NCBI GenBank assembly: GCA_017303455.1
Contig: JAFLBM010000002.1
Location: 62,001-126,000, forward strand
Direction of reading: 5' to 3'
Source of the DNA: Chitinophagales bacterium
GTDB taxonomy: Bacteria; Bacteroidota; Bacteroidia; Chitinophagales; Chitinophagaceae
Length of the DNA stretch: 64,000 nucleotides
The first letter of the stretch is position 1; each line of letters begins with the position of its first letter. Below are positions 27,871-38,062 of this stretch, piece by piece. Both the position numbers and the translations under genes were made by a program. Below the pieces are notes generated by a model. The model saw nothing but the letters and a program-made list of their open reading frames with translations. It was not told the DNA's origin and did not search any database.

Positions 27871-28407
27871 ATGGGAATACAATCACTTGCTGTTTTTTGC
27901 GGCTCACATACCGGCAATAATCCCTTATACATGGAGCAGGCAGTTGAGCTGGGTACACTAATGGCCAAAAAAAATATTACCCTGATCTATGGCGGCGGCA
28001 ATGTTGGTATCATGGGGGCCATTGCCAATGCAGTGATGGATAACGGCGGTAAAGTGATTGGCATCATTCCCAAAGTATTGGTAGAATGGGAACGGCAGCA
28101 TACCGGTATCAGCCAGCTGATCATCACCGAAGATATGCATGAAAGAAAAAGAACCATCTATAGCATGTGCGACGCCGCTGTGGTGTTACCGGGTGGTTTT
28201 GGCACCCTGGATGAATTATTTGAAATGCTTACCTGGAACCAGCTTTCTATACACGACAAAGAAATATTTATCCTGAACAGTAATGGCTTTTATGATCACC
28301 TTATCAAACACATTGAAGTGATGCAGCAGGAAAAATTTCTTTATGAAAAAGCAGCCAAAAGAATCAGTGTCATTAGTACTCCAGCTGAACTGGTCATACA
28401 CCTGTAA
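27871..28407 (+). CDS. LOG/TIGR00730 family protein (cytokinin-riboside 5'-monophosphate phosphoribohydrolase-like)
   Basis: About 178 residues from ATG 27871 (MGIQSLAVFCGSHTGNN); the frame is open to 27823 but that head is not part of the family. Rossmann-like fold with the family motif PGGFGTLDELFEMLTW, plus YGGGNVGIMGAIANAVM. Bacterial members cleave nucleoside 5'-monophosphates to base and ribose 5-phosphate. Stands alone between a leftward SSS gene and a leftward barrel gene. Confidence 0.92.
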   Translation: MGIQSLAVFCGSHTGNNPLYMEQAVELGTLMAKKNITLIYGGGNVGIMGAIANAVMDNGGKVIGIIPKVLVEWERQHTGISQLIITEDMHERKRTIYSMCDAAVVLPGGFGTLDELFEMLTWNQLSIHDKEIFILNSNGFYDHLIKHIEVMQQEKFLYEKAAKRISVISTPAELVIHL

Positions 28408-28415
28408 GAAATATC

Positions 28416-29027
28416 TTATTTATTTTTACTCCCCTGGAACAGGGGTACCTGTATACCACCTCTTACAATGGGGATAACCCGGCCATAGCCATCAGTGTAG
28501 GGAGAATTGATATCACCAATCAGGTCAAACATAACTGATAAATAAAAAAAAGGAGGGCCACCTTTTCCAAACCGCCCGGTGGCATACCCCGCCCCCAACA
28601 AAAAACTGCTGGCTTCTGAATTATACACTTGTGTTACTCCTGCAGCAGGGATGAACTTTTGTTTCAGGAAATTATGTTCAAACTGCCCCTGCACAAAGAG
28701 AAAACGGACCGGGTACAACTTCAGGAAAGCTCCTCCGCCAAATACAGTTTGCCTCAGTTTATCATTGAAGACAAAATTGTAATCCCTGTAAGTAGTGTAG
28801 GTATAATTTAAAACAAGCCCGGCATCAATCCAGTCGGTAAGACTATAACCAAAAACAGGATTTCCTCCCAGCAGCACCGAATTATTTGAAAACCCTGCCG
28901 AGATACTGCCCCCGGTAAAGAGGTTTTCCTTTTTAAACCCTCCTTTTTCACTCTCTTCCTTATCCTGTGCGTTAATGGAAGCCATCCCGGTTAATAGCAC
29001 ACACAAGATCATGATTACTTTTTTCAT
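28416..29027 (-). CDS. Outer-membrane beta-barrel-like protein
   Basis: 203 residues with signal peptide (KKVIMILCVLLTGMASINAQ). An alternating aromatic/glycine strand pattern runs to the C-terminus (LFTGGSISAGFSNNSV, FGYSLTDWIDAGLVLNYTY, FLLGAGYATGRFG). No recognised catalytic residues, consistent with an OmpW/outer-membrane-beta-barrel-like porin-type fold of about eight strands. It follows the small membrane-protein gene by 12 nt. Confidence 0.8.
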   Translation of the reverse strand: MKKVIMILCVLLTGMASINAQDKEESEKGGFKKENLFTGGSISAGFSNNSVLLGGNPVFGYSLTDWIDAGLVLNYTYTTYRDYNFVFNDKLRQTVFGGGAFLKLYPVRFLFVQGQFEHNFLKQKFIPAAGVTQVYNSEASSFLLGAGYATGRFGKGGPPFFYLSVMFDLIGDINSPYTDGYGRVIPIVRGGIQVPLFQGSKNK

Positions 29028-29039
29028 ATTATTGGTTTA

Positions 29040-29525
29040 TTATAAAGCATCTTGGTCGTTCCAGTCAATATCAAGTTCAGTGATCATTCTTTTCTTTGAA
29101 GGTGCAAAACTGAACATAACGGCTAACATAACAGCTGTAACGATCAACACCCGGAAATCGCCTGTTAAAAAATAAACTATGACTGAGAATATAGCTGCCC
29201 CATCACATAATGCAAGACATTTAATCAGCAAAGAACGGTAGTGATTTAATTTTTCGTTGAGAGAAGCTGTTAAATTCCTGATAGAATTTATTCCTCTGTT
29301 ATAAAGTAACCTCGCACTTATTATACAACCTAAGGCAGCAATACCGGCTCCTGCAATAAAATAGACTTCCTCAATTCCTGGGATACCGGCAGGGGTATTC
29401 ACTAAATTTATTGAAACTGCAATGATGGCAAAAAAAACAATTCCAACAACCAATGATCCGAACAAAATTCTTATCGCCTTTAGGTTTTCTTTCGGGTTGC
29501 TACTGATCTGTCTGTTAGTTGTCAT
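29040..29525 (-). CDS. Four-helix inner-membrane protein of unknown function
   Basis: 161 residues. Four hydrophobic segments (about 19-45, 54-75, 103-122, 126-145) are separated by basic loops. The C-terminus is polar/acidic (ITELDIDWNDQDAL). No family recognised. Its ATG overlaps the stop of the GlcD-like oxidase gene (ATGA-type overlap), so the two are translationally coupled and the protein may belong with that enzyme or with the following barrel gene. Confidence 0.65.
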   Translation of the reverse strand: MTTNRQISSNPKENLKAIRILFGSLVVGIVFFAIIAVSINLVNTPAGIPGIEEVYFIAGAGIAALGCIISARLLYNRGINSIRNLTASLNEKLNHYRSLLIKCLALCDGAAIFSVIVYFLTGDFRVLIVTAVMLAVMFSFAPSKKRMITELDIDWNDQDAL

Positions 29526-30937
29526 GCATCAAAGATTTTACCGGCGTTCAAAATATTATTGGGATCAAAAGCTTTCTTTATTCCCCGCATCAGCTGAAGA
29601 TTGGCTTCTTTGCAAACAATATCCATATATGTTTTCTGGATCAATCCAATACCATGTTCGCCACTGATCGTTCCACCCAATCCATTCACTAACTGAAACA
29701 ATTCCCGTAATACTTTATTCATTTCCTCACTGCCATAGCTATTCGGTATTCCGTCTTTTTTGATACGGATATGCAGGTTACCATCACCGGCATGTCCATA
29801 ACAAACCACTTCAAAGTCATGTTTTTTACCCAACTCTTTCACGCCCCGGATCAGCGCAGGCAATTCAGCCCTTGGCACTACGGTATCTTCTTCAATCGTA
29901 TAGCCAATCAATTTCACCGCTTCAGCTGCTCTTCTCCGCAGTTTCCAGAGCTCTGCTTTTTGCTGTGCATCATCCGCAAAATAGATATCCCCGATATCAT
30001 ACTGAGATAACAAAGTACCGATTGCTTCCATGTCCTGCATCAGTACTTCCATATTATTACCATCCACTTCAATGATCAGGTGGGCAGCCGTATCAGGTGT
30101 AACCGGCACCGCATTACTATCCACAAATTTGCTGACAATATTCAATGCATTGATTTCTATCAGTTCCATGGCACTGGGGACAAAACCAGCACGGAAGATG
30201 GCACTTACCGCCTCACCTGCCTGTTCAAGATTCCGGAAAGGAACCAGCATCAATATATCAAACTCCGGAAGCGGGATGAGCCGCAGGACAATCTTTGTAA
30301 CAATACCTAAGGTGCCTTCGCTACCTACCACCAGTTGTGTAAGATTATAGCCGGTTGAATTCTTCAACACATTCGCCCCCGTCCAGATGATCTCACCATT
30401 GGGCAGTACCATCTCCAGGTTCAATACATAATCTTTTACCACACCATACTTGACCGCCTTTGGACCACCGCTGTTCTCGGCAATGTTTCCGCCAATAAAA
30501 CAAGATCCCCGGCTGCTGGGGTCCGGAGGATAAAAAAGCTTTTTCGCTTTTACAGCATCCTGTAATACCTCTGTAATCACTCCGGGTTCTGTTGTTACCT
30601 GCAGGTTGCGTTCATCTATTTCGATAATCTCATTCATTCTTTCCATGGAAAGGACAACGCCCCCCAGGTGTGCCAAAGCACCACCACTGAGCCCTGTACC
30701 GCCGCCTCTTGGGGTTACCGGTATTCTTTCTTTGTTACAGATCTTCATAATCGCACTGATCTCTTCCGCAGTACGGGGTTTAATAACGGCTTCAGGTGGA
30801 TAATGCAGGTTCTCGGTTTCATCGTGAGCATAGGTTTCCAGGGATTCTTCGTCCACGAAAACATAGTTCTCACCAACGATCTTTCTGAAGGCCTCTATAT
30901 GATGTGAAGTAAGTGCAGGATTAGCTAATGTGTCCAT
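29522..30937 (-). CDS. FAD-linked oxidase, GlcD/lactate dehydrogenase-like
   Basis: 471 residues, VAO/PCMH flavoprotein fold. The FAD-binding part has VTPRGGGTGLSGGAL and SCFIGGNIAENSGG; NSTGYNLTQLVVGSEGTLGIVT is the family core. The C-terminal GlcD domain has HAGDGNLHIRI (metal/substrate His) and SGEHGIGLIQK. Relatives oxidise glycolate or D-lactate and pass electrons to quinone or cytochrome. No Fe-S partner gene (GlcF) is adjacent; FAD-linked D-lactate dehydrogenase is the likeliest role but is not proven. Confidence 0.92.
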   Translation of the reverse strand: MDTLANPALTSHHIEAFRKIVGENYVFVDEESLETYAHDETENLHYPPEAVIKPRTAEEISAIMKICNKERIPVTPRGGGTGLSGGALAHLGGVVLSMERMNEIIEIDERNLQVTTEPGVITEVLQDAVKAKKLFYPPDPSSRGSCFIGGNIAENSGGPKAVKYGVVKDYVLNLEMVLPNGEIIWTGANVLKNSTGYNLTQLVVGSEGTLGIVTKIVLRLIPLPEFDILMLVPFRNLEQAGEAVSAIFRAGFVPSAMELIEINALNIVSKFVDSNAVPVTPDTAAHLIIEVDGNNMEVLMQDMEAIGTLLSQYDIGDIYFADDAQQKAELWKLRRRAAEAVKLIGYTIEEDTVVPRAELPALIRGVKELGKKHDFEVVCYGHAGDGNLHIRIKKDGIPNSYGSEEMNKVLRELFQLVNGLGGTISGEHGIGLIQKTYMDIVCKEANLQLMRGIKKAFDPNNILNAGKIFDA

Positions 30938-31010
30938 TCGTTTATTTTACAGGCTTAATGCTGTAAAAATCGTACTTATCAGCGAATTGGTAAAGTGAAA
31001 ATTCAGCCTG

Positions 31011-32042
31011 TTAATAACGGAAAGAAGGGCACATAGATTCCCGCCTGTTGCCGTTGTAGCGGTCAAAAGCACCCTGTTTGATCAGTGAGAATTCAAACGC
31101 CCCTCTTGTATTATTATAATTGCGCAGTGTGGACATGGTGGCATCGTAGGTAAATGCAAAATTGTAGTCTTTGAGTCCAAAACCGATCATAGGTATCACA
31201 GCATCCTGGTGGCGGTAGTATAACCCGGCTATCAGTATTTTCTCTCCGTCCCCTGACAGGTTATAATGCGCATTCATACCACCCACAAGTTCTGTTGATT
31301 TAGCCTGGTAAGAAAAATAGACATTGGGATTGATGATCCATTGTTCATTCAGCTTGAAACTTCCGTTGATAAAAGCATTATGCCGCATGGATATCCTGTT
31401 GTCAATACCCGCCACCGCATTAAAAAATGATTCCCTGGGCCGGTTGATATGCATGGTGGAAAAACCAACATTGAAATAGGTCATGCTATTGGGGAAATAC
31501 GCATAATTAACCCCTGCCTGTATATCCAGGTAATTGATATTGTTTCTATCCAGCGCAACAGACGTAGGAAGTTTATTATCAAAAAATTTACCGTCAAACT
31601 GGTCCGGGAATTTCAGATTGGTTACATTGATATTTTTATTGGCCCAACCCACATTGAAACCTAAACTCAGCAAACTGCCCTGGTCAATCATCTGGTGATA
31701 GGCCACAGAACCATATACTTTTGTTGAGGTAAGGCTGCCACTGCCTGCCACATCTCTTAATATAAGTCCTCCTACGCCCAGCCAACCGGTATTATCCTCG
31801 TTGTTCATGGTCTGGAAATCACCAAAAACACTCATCGTTTTGTACGGAATGGTCATAACGGAAGACCACTGGTTACGGTAATTCACCCCAAGCCGGTAAT
31901 CACCATCCGGTATAAAACCTGTATTGGCGGGATTAGTAACCAGGGGCGAATTCATGAACTGTGAAAAATGAAGATCCTGTGCTGAAGCACTAAGGCTAAG
32001 CATACAAGCCATCCATAATCCTATCACTCTTCGTTGCTTCAT
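31011..32042 (-). CDS. Type IX secretion system outer-membrane protein, PorP/SprF family
   Basis: 343 residues. Signal peptide ends at ASAQ and the mature protein begins DLHFSQFMNSPLVTNPANTGFIPDGDYRLGVNYRNQW, the PorP/SprF hallmark, followed by a beta-barrel. It is 17 nt downstream of the PKD/SBBP cargo gene, reproducing the order of the pair at 12.4-17.8 kb. It is expected to help anchor that type-B cargo protein at the outer membrane. Confidence 0.94.
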   Translation of the reverse strand: MKQRRVIGLWMACMLSLSASAQDLHFSQFMNSPLVTNPANTGFIPDGDYRLGVNYRNQWSSVMTIPYKTMSVFGDFQTMNNEDNTGWLGVGGLILRDVAGSGSLTSTKVYGSVAYHQMIDQGSLLSLGFNVGWANKNINVTNLKFPDQFDGKFFDNKLPTSVALDRNNINYLDIQAGVNYAYFPNSMTYFNVGFSTMHINRPRESFFNAVAGIDNRISMRHNAFINGSFKLNEQWIINPNVYFSYQAKSTELVGGMNAHYNLSGDGEKILIAGLYYRHQDAVIPMIGFGLKDYNFAFTYDATMSTLRNYNNTRGAFEFSLIKQGAFDRYNGNRRESMCPSFRY

Positions 32043-32059
32043 AAACGGATCCTCCTTTT

Positions 32060-35000
32060 CTATCTGATTAACGTTATATCACCCTTCCTGGTTGTTTTTG
32101 CGCCATCAAAAAATTCCACATCCAGTGTATAGGCATACACATCCATCGGCTGTAACTGCCCTTTGAATTTACCATCCCATCCTTCCAGCCTGTTACCGGT
32201 CTCAAATACTTTCTGACCCCAGCGGTTCCAGATGATGAAACGCATTTTTGAAATACCGAAACCCCTCACAAAAATCTTACTGTTCACATCACCGCTTTGA
32301 GGTGTAAAAGCATTAGGTACATCCACCACAGGCACCACTGTTGTCTGAACATCCTGGCAACTGGTATCCGGGCAACCAGCAGCATTATAAGCAATAAGGC
32401 AGGCCGTAAATGTTCCTGTTGCATTATACTGATGCTGAACCACGGCTCTTGATGTTGTTACTAAAGAGTCGCCGTCGCCGAACAGCCACTTAAACCTGAC
32501 CGCATCGGGTGATGAAAGGTTCGTGAAAAAATTAGGTGTATTCTCAACGGGCACAACAGGCGTATAACTAAAATTTGAAGTGGGAATGTCAACTACCGTA
32601 ATGGTGAATCTTGCTGTATCTGTCACATTACAGGTATTAGGATTGGTAGCTACCAGTACTATATTATATGTTCCGGGTGTGGCATATAAATGTGTTGGCT
32701 CAAATGCAGTAGAGGTATTGCCATCGCCAAAATCCCATTGCCAGGTTTGTCCGGCTATAGACGTATTATCGAATACCGCTGTATAAGGCACACAACCGGT
32801 AGCCGGTGTCGTAAATCTTGCATCCACATTTTCATCCACACTTAATTGCAGGGTATCCGCATCCGGCGAATTACAATAAGAAGTATCCGTTAACCGTAAT
32901 ATGACATTGTAAGTACCCGGTGCAGCATAGGTGTGAGTAACAGAGTTTAAGCCTGCTACTACTGTTGGACTGCCATCACCAAAATCCCAGGTAAAAGACG
33001 TGGGTTGAAACGGGGTGGAAGGTGGCGCAACCGATAAATTATTGAACTGGTATTGGAAAGAAGTACAGGGCCCGATCTTCACCGCATTAAAATCAACGTT
33101 TGCCCGGATATCTCCTACACGAATATTAATATATGATGTATCCCGGATATTACAACTTGCAGGGTCAATAGCAATCAGCATGACCTGGTAAGTACCAACA
33201 GCATTATACGTATGCGATTGCGTAAAACCGGTAGCAGCAGGCAAGGGCCCCACCTGTGGCGAACCATCACCAAAATTCCAGATATAGCTTTGCGCATTTC
33301 TGATCTGGTCAGTAAAATCGACAGTCAAAGGCACACAACCAGCAGTATCCCGGGGAACACCCCCGATGGCAGACTCCACATCTGAACCAACACCCGACAG
33401 GTTGAAAGCAATTTTCACCATGGCCATATTACAGATCGTAGAACCATTCGTAGGGGCCCAAACTCCGGCCGTGGTGGGGAAAGTAGCTCCCCTGTTACAA
33501 TTGGCACAGATACCCTGGTAGATAACACCGTTCTGGTCAAAGCGGCTGGTACCACCATCCACATGATCCACCAGCCCACCAGTTTGGCCAAAAAAGCTTC
33601 CGTATAACTGGCTGGTAGCATCCCTGGCCAAAACAAAAAAGTACATATCTGCTCCGTCAGTTGATGGATCAAGGGCATCCGTAGTAACAGGAAGACCGGT
33701 TGTCCCCCCACTGGGATAAACGTTCGCATTAATTAACCCGCCCCATCCGGAAACATATACATTTTCACAACGATCAACGAGGAAAGCAACCGGGGATATA
33801 TTGGGAATAACAGAGCCGGTACCAAACATGGTTGTATATACATAACCAGACAGATCAGGCCTCAGTTTACCGATAAATTGTTTACCGCCGGGGTTACTGA
33901 AAGTTGCATTCTGAGCTACCCAGTTACCTGTTGTTTGACCCATGATATAAGGAAACCCGTTACGGTCAAACTGGATACCGAAGACCTGGTCAATACCACT
34001 CGTTCCAATAAATGTTGACCGGGTTATACCGGATCCGTTATTAGTGATCTCGGCTACAAAACCATCAATGTTGCCATTAATAGACGGCCCGATCGTTCCA
34101 GCTTTATTTCCAGGAAAATTTGCACTCTCTGTTCCACCGCCGACAAAAATATTTCCATTAGCACCAAGAGAAAGTACATAAGCCGCATCATTGCTGCTCC
34201 CCCCAAGGTAGCTGATGAATGACGGTGCGAGGGTAGAACTAAATTTCATCACTACTCCATCTTGTGTCCCACCTCCGAAAGTACTCTGAAAAGCACCTGC
34301 CGTAACGGGGAAATTAGCGGTTGATTGTGTACAGGAGGCCACATAGATATTACCACCTCCATCAATGATCACTTCGCTCCTTCCATCATCACCATAATTT
34401 TGTTGCAAAGAATTAACCCCGGTTCTGCCGGGAGTGATGTTTACACCATCATTGGAACTGCCGCCAATTTTTCGGGAGCCCAGTAATGCAGTACCGGTCG
34501 CATTAAGTTTTGTTACTACTATATCGAATGCCCCGCCAACCCCGATCTGCCCGGCCCCTGTTGTAGGATAATTTCCGGAGTTAGACCTTCCGGCCATGAT
34601 CAGGTTGCCCTGGTTATCTACTATAAGGCTGTGCGGTTGTTCATTATCAGAGCCACCAATATAAGTGGCATATACCCTTGCATTACCCGTAGGCGAAAGC
34701 TTAATAATGCCTATGTCACATGGGCCTTCTTGTGTACCAGAGCCGCCCTGGTAAGTAGTTTGAAAAGCTCCGGGTGATGCCGGAAACCCGTTTGAATTTC
34801 TTACGATTCCTCCACCAAACATACTGCCATCAGGGCCATAGGTTGCTGTATAACCCCAGTTATCAGCGGTACTTCCGGTAAAAGAGCAAAAGACCATAGT
34901 AGGGTCTATAATAAGCGTTGAAGAAGGATCATAGTCCTTTACTTCAAAGCGTACGACATTACCACTTACTTTATACCGGCAGTCAACTTCTGTTCTTCCT

Positions 35001-35671
35001 TTTGCGGTTGACTGATAAGTATACGGTGCAGATTCTTTTCTTTCGCCGATGGATGTTGCCACAACCAGCTCTTTATTTTTTACCTGCAATTTGTCAACAC
35101 CTTCATATTGTAAAGCGATCCTGCTGACATCACCACCCGGTCTTACAATGATATCATATTTCAATGCCCCGTTATTTGTGTAATAACGAACATCAATATT
35201 TGGATAAATATTCCTCAAAGTGACTGCCTGGAAGATGCGGCAGCCGGAAGCCCATTTGGACGGGTCATTGCCAAGAAAGTAATTATTATAGGTTGATATG
35301 CCTTTATCCGGAGCAATCTCCATGGCAGGATCAGCTCCCAGGAAATCTACATTCCAGGCATGCGAACGCAGCACCATAGTGCCCGTCTTTGAAGCGACAC
35401 CATGCTCATGTCCATGCCAGGCTTGTTCCAAAGCTGTAAGGTCTTGCAGATTATGCTGAAGTACTGTGAAACCGCCTGAACGCAGGAAGAATGCACCTGC
35501 ATTGACATCTCCCTTGAATTTTACCCTGCTGTCCCACTGCCCTTTATTTTCGATAAACTCAATATTATTATAATCCTGTGACCATAGCGACAGGACCGAT
35601 AGCAGGGAAATGGTAAAGAGTACAGGGCGTTTCAGGTTCAATTTATTTTCTTTAAAATAACTAAAATTCAT
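32060..35671 (-). CDS. SBBP/PKD surface protein with T9SS type-B (gliding motility) C-terminal domain
   Basis: 1203 residues with signal peptide (RPVLFTISLLSVLSLWSQ). The DUF7948-like N-terminal domain (YNNIEFIENKGQWDSRVKF, about 30-260) is followed by a beta-propeller built from SBBP repeats (repeated ATYIGGSDNEQPHS-like and SYLGGSSNDAAYVL-like segments, about 265-700). Four PKD domains follow, with cores such as WNFGDGSP, WDFGDGSP, WDFGDGNT and WLFGDGD. The type-B sorting domain closes the protein (VPNAFTPQSGD ... IIWNRWGQKVFE ... GWDGKFKG). Predicted cell-surface adhesin or scaffold exported by T9SS; exact partner unknown. The PorP/SprF gene follows directly. Confidence 0.92.
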   Translation of the reverse strand: MNFSYFKENKLNLKRPVLFTISLLSVLSLWSQDYNNIEFIENKGQWDSRVKFKGDVNAGAFFLRSGGFTVLQHNLQDLTALEQAWHGHEHGVASKTGTMVLRSHAWNVDFLGADPAMEIAPDKGISTYNNYFLGNDPSKWASGCRIFQAVTLRNIYPNIDVRYYTNNGALKYDIIVRPGGDVSRIALQYEGVDKLQVKNKELVVATSIGERKESAPYTYQSTAKGRTEVDCRYKVSGNVVRFEVKDYDPSSTLIIDPTMVFCSFTGSTADNWGYTATYGPDGSMFGGGIVRNSNGFPASPGAFQTTYQGGSGTQEGPCDIGIIKLSPTGNARVYATYIGGSDNEQPHSLIVDNQGNLIMAGRSNSGNYPTTGAGQIGVGGAFDIVVTKLNATGTALLGSRKIGGSSNDGVNITPGRTGVNSLQQNYGDDGRSEVIIDGGGNIYVASCTQSTANFPVTAGAFQSTFGGGTQDGVVMKFSSTLAPSFISYLGGSSNDAAYVLSLGANGNIFVGGGTESANFPGNKAGTIGPSINGNIDGFVAEITNNGSGITRSTFIGTSGIDQVFGIQFDRNGFPYIMGQTTGNWVAQNATFSNPGGKQFIGKLRPDLSGYVYTTMFGTGSVIPNISPVAFLVDRCENVYVSGWGGLINANVYPSGGTTGLPVTTDALDPSTDGADMYFFVLARDATSQLYGSFFGQTGGLVDHVDGGTSRFDQNGVIYQGICANCNRGATFPTTAGVWAPTNGSTICNMAMVKIAFNLSGVGSDVESAIGGVPRDTAGCVPLTVDFTDQIRNAQSYIWNFGDGSPQVGPLPAATGFTQSHTYNAVGTYQVMLIAIDPASCNIRDTSYINIRVGDIRANVDFNAVKIGPCTSFQYQFNNLSVAPPSTPFQPTSFTWDFGDGSPTVVAGLNSVTHTYAAPGTYNVILRLTDTSYCNSPDADTLQLSVDENVDARFTTPATGCVPYTAVFDNTSIAGQTWQWDFGDGNTSTAFEPTHLYATPGTYNIVLVATNPNTCNVTDTARFTITVVDIPTSNFSYTPVVPVENTPNFFTNLSSPDAVRFKWLFGDGDSLVTTSRAVVQHQYNATGTFTACLIAYNAAGCPDTSCQDVQTTVVPVVDVPNAFTPQSGDVNSKIFVRGFGISKMRFIIWNRWGQKVFETGNRLEGWDGKFKGQLQPMDVYAYTLDVEFFDGAKTTRKGDITLIR

Positions 35672-35695
35672 GAGAACTGTTGTGACAATCTTCTG

Positions 35696-37756
35696 TTAAG
35701 AAATACGACTCCAGGCTGTTTTACTCTTTTGTGACAAGAGAAAATTCTTTAACCGCAAATTTTCGGCCGAAACAAGGTCCGGATCGTTTTCTAATAGTTC
35801 TGCAGCTAAAGACCGGGTCGTTTCTAATAATTGCCGGTCTTGGACAATGCTCGCCAGCTTAAAGTTTAATGCCCCGCTTTGCCTTGTTCCTGCTATTTCT
35901 CCCGGTCCCCTCAATTCCAGGTCCTTTTCTGCTATTTCAAAGCCATTGTTAGTGGCTGTCATAATCCGGATGCGTTCCCGGGCATCATTACCTAATTTAG
36001 TCCCGGTCATTAATATGCAATAACTCTTTTCAGCGCCCCGGCCCACCCTTCCCCGCAACTGGTGCAACTGCGAAAGACCGAATTTTTCCGTGCTTTCTAT
36101 CACCATTACCGATGCATTCGGCACATTCACCCCCACTTCGATAACCGTGGTTGAAACCATGATCTGTGTATCTCCTTCAACAAATCTTTTCATATTTAGT
36201 TCTTTCTGTTCGGAAGGTTGCCGACCATGCACCATGCTGATCCAATACTTAGGCTCGGGAAAATAGGTCTTGACATTTTCATAGCCCTGCATCAGGTTCT
36301 CATAATCTAATTTCTCGCTTTCTTCTATCAACGGGAAGATGATGTATACCTGCCGCCCCTTTTCGATCTCGGCTTTTAAAAAATCCATGACCTTGCTGCG
36401 TTGCGACTCATAACGGTGAACCGTAGTAATCGGTTGCCGTCCGGGAGGTAGCTCATCCAGCACACTGTAATCAAGGTCACCATAAGCAGTCATGGCCAGT
36501 GTTCTTGGAATGGGTGTTGCCGTCATGACAAGGATATGTGGCGGGATCGTTGCTTTTGCCCACAGCTTTGCTCTTTGCGCCACACCAAAGCGGTGTTGTT
36601 CATCAATCACGACCATGCCAAGGTTTTTAAACTGTACCACATCTTCAATTACGGCATGGGTACCGATCAGGATTTGCAAACTGCCCGCTGCCAGCTCTTT
36701 TAATATTTTCTTACGATGCGCTGATTTTGCCGAGCCTGTCAGCAAGCCGACAGTAACTCCTGTTTTTTCAAGGAGCGATGAAATACCGGCATAATGCTGC
36801 TGGGCCAGGATTTCAGTGGGTGCCATCAGGCAGGCCTGGTAGTCATTATCGGCTGCCAGCAACATAATGAGAACGGCCACAATTGTTTTCCCACTGCCCA
36901 CATCACCCTGCAGCAACCGGTTCATTTGTTTTCCTTTTGCTGTATCCACCCGTATCTCTTTGATCACCCTTTTTTGTGCATTGGTCAGGGCAAAAGGTAA
37001 ATGATGCTTATAAAATTCATTGAAGTAATCACCCACTTTATCAAACACCACTCCTTTGGAATAACGATGCCGCTCTGATCTTAACATGGCCATCCTGAGC
37101 TGGGCAATGAACAGCTCTTCAAACTTCAGCCGCTTGACTGCCTGCTCATATGCGTCTGCAGCAGGTGGAAAATGTATTGTTCTGCAGGCTTCATAGCGAC
37201 TGATCATTTGTAATCGCTGCAAAATGTCATCCGGTAAATTTTCCGGGATATCTTTCTCCTTTAGCAGGTTAAGTAAAACCTCAGACAGCTTACCAATTTG
37301 TTTTCCTCCAAGTCCCCTTGCCTTTAATTTTTCTGTAGTGGGATAAACCGGTTCCAGAAAATCTTTGCCGTCTTTTCTTTCGGCCGTCAGCACTTCCATT
37401 TCCGGATGAACGATCTGCGCTTTTCCATTAAAGAACGTAACCCGCCCATAGATAAGATAGGCCTGCCCCTGTTGCAACGTTTTCTGTATCCAGTTCACTC
37501 CCTGGAACCAGGTGAGCTCCAAAAAACCGGTTTTGTCTTTTACCTGTGCCACCAGTCTCCGGCCGGCTTTTAGTCCAATGACCTCATAACTTACCAGCAC
37601 GGCCGCCACTTGTACAAACTCCGTAGCCGGTGTAATACTGCTGATGGGATCAACTTTTGTCCGGTCAATATGCCGGTAGGGAAAATGATTCAGCAGATCA
37701 TCAAACGTGAAAATGCTGAGCTCTTTTTTGAGCAATTCGGCCCTTTGCGGCCCCAC
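35696..37756 (-). CDS. recG: ATP-dependent DNA helicase RecG (start codon problem)
   Basis: 686 residues from GTG 37756, nearly complete for RecG: OB/wedge domain, helicase motif I GDVGSGKT, DExH box DEQHRFG, TATPIPRT and the late QLRGRVGRG. It remodels stalled replication forks and Holliday junctions. GTG 37756 falls inside the conserved N-terminal YLKGVGPQR motif. The codons upstream read in frame ILASPIEYLKG, which belongs to the family, but no ATG/GTG/TTG precedes them before an in-frame TAG (37814-37816). The only candidate is ATT at 37805-37807, so the true protein may start there (about 17 residues longer). Confidence 0.93.
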   Translation of the reverse strand: MGPQRAELLKKELSIFTFDDLLNHFPYRHIDRTKVDPISSITPATEFVQVAAVLVSYEVIGLKAGRRLVAQVKDKTGFLELTWFQGVNWIQKTLQQGQAYLIYGRVTFFNGKAQIVHPEMEVLTAERKDGKDFLEPVYPTTEKLKARGLGGKQIGKLSEVLLNLLKEKDIPENLPDDILQRLQMISRYEACRTIHFPPAADAYEQAVKRLKFEELFIAQLRMAMLRSERHRYSKGVVFDKVGDYFNEFYKHHLPFALTNAQKRVIKEIRVDTAKGKQMNRLLQGDVGSGKTIVAVLIMLLAADNDYQACLMAPTEILAQQHYAGISSLLEKTGVTVGLLTGSAKSAHRKKILKELAAGSLQILIGTHAVIEDVVQFKNLGMVVIDEQHRFGVAQRAKLWAKATIPPHILVMTATPIPRTLAMTAYGDLDYSVLDELPPGRQPITTVHRYESQRSKVMDFLKAEIEKGRQVYIIFPLIEESEKLDYENLMQGYENVKTYFPEPKYWISMVHGRQPSEQKELNMKRFVEGDTQIMVSTTVIEVGVNVPNASVMVIESTEKFGLSQLHQLRGRVGRGAEKSYCILMTGTKLGNDARERIRIMTATNNGFEIAEKDLELRGPGEIAGTRQSGALNFKLASIVQDRQLLETTRSLAAELLENDPDLVSAENLRLKNFLLSQKSKTAWSRIS

Positions 37757-38062
37757 TCCCTTCAGGTATTCGATCGGGCTGGCTAATATTTGAGTTGTGC
37801 CGGAAATAGAAAACTACTTTTCACAAAAATAGTCCTTGCAGGCCTGTGGTGTTCATTCTTTAAAGCCCGGCCGTCTTTAATTATGTAAAAAATACGGCAA
37901 GGATGAGCAAATCCACTTTAGAAGGTTTAAAAAAAAGGCTGGGTTGAAATACCGGGTAAATTTTCGGTACGGCACAATAAAAAAGGGCTTGCAGGTGCTG
38001 AAAAATACGTCTATATTTATTTTCGATTCTGATACCACCTTAAGAAAAACCGAACTAATAAG

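Noticed and set aside
37808..38062. Small frame ending in the WecA start (ATGA overlap, about 41 codons)
   Set aside because: No start codon of quality and no homology; probably chance.
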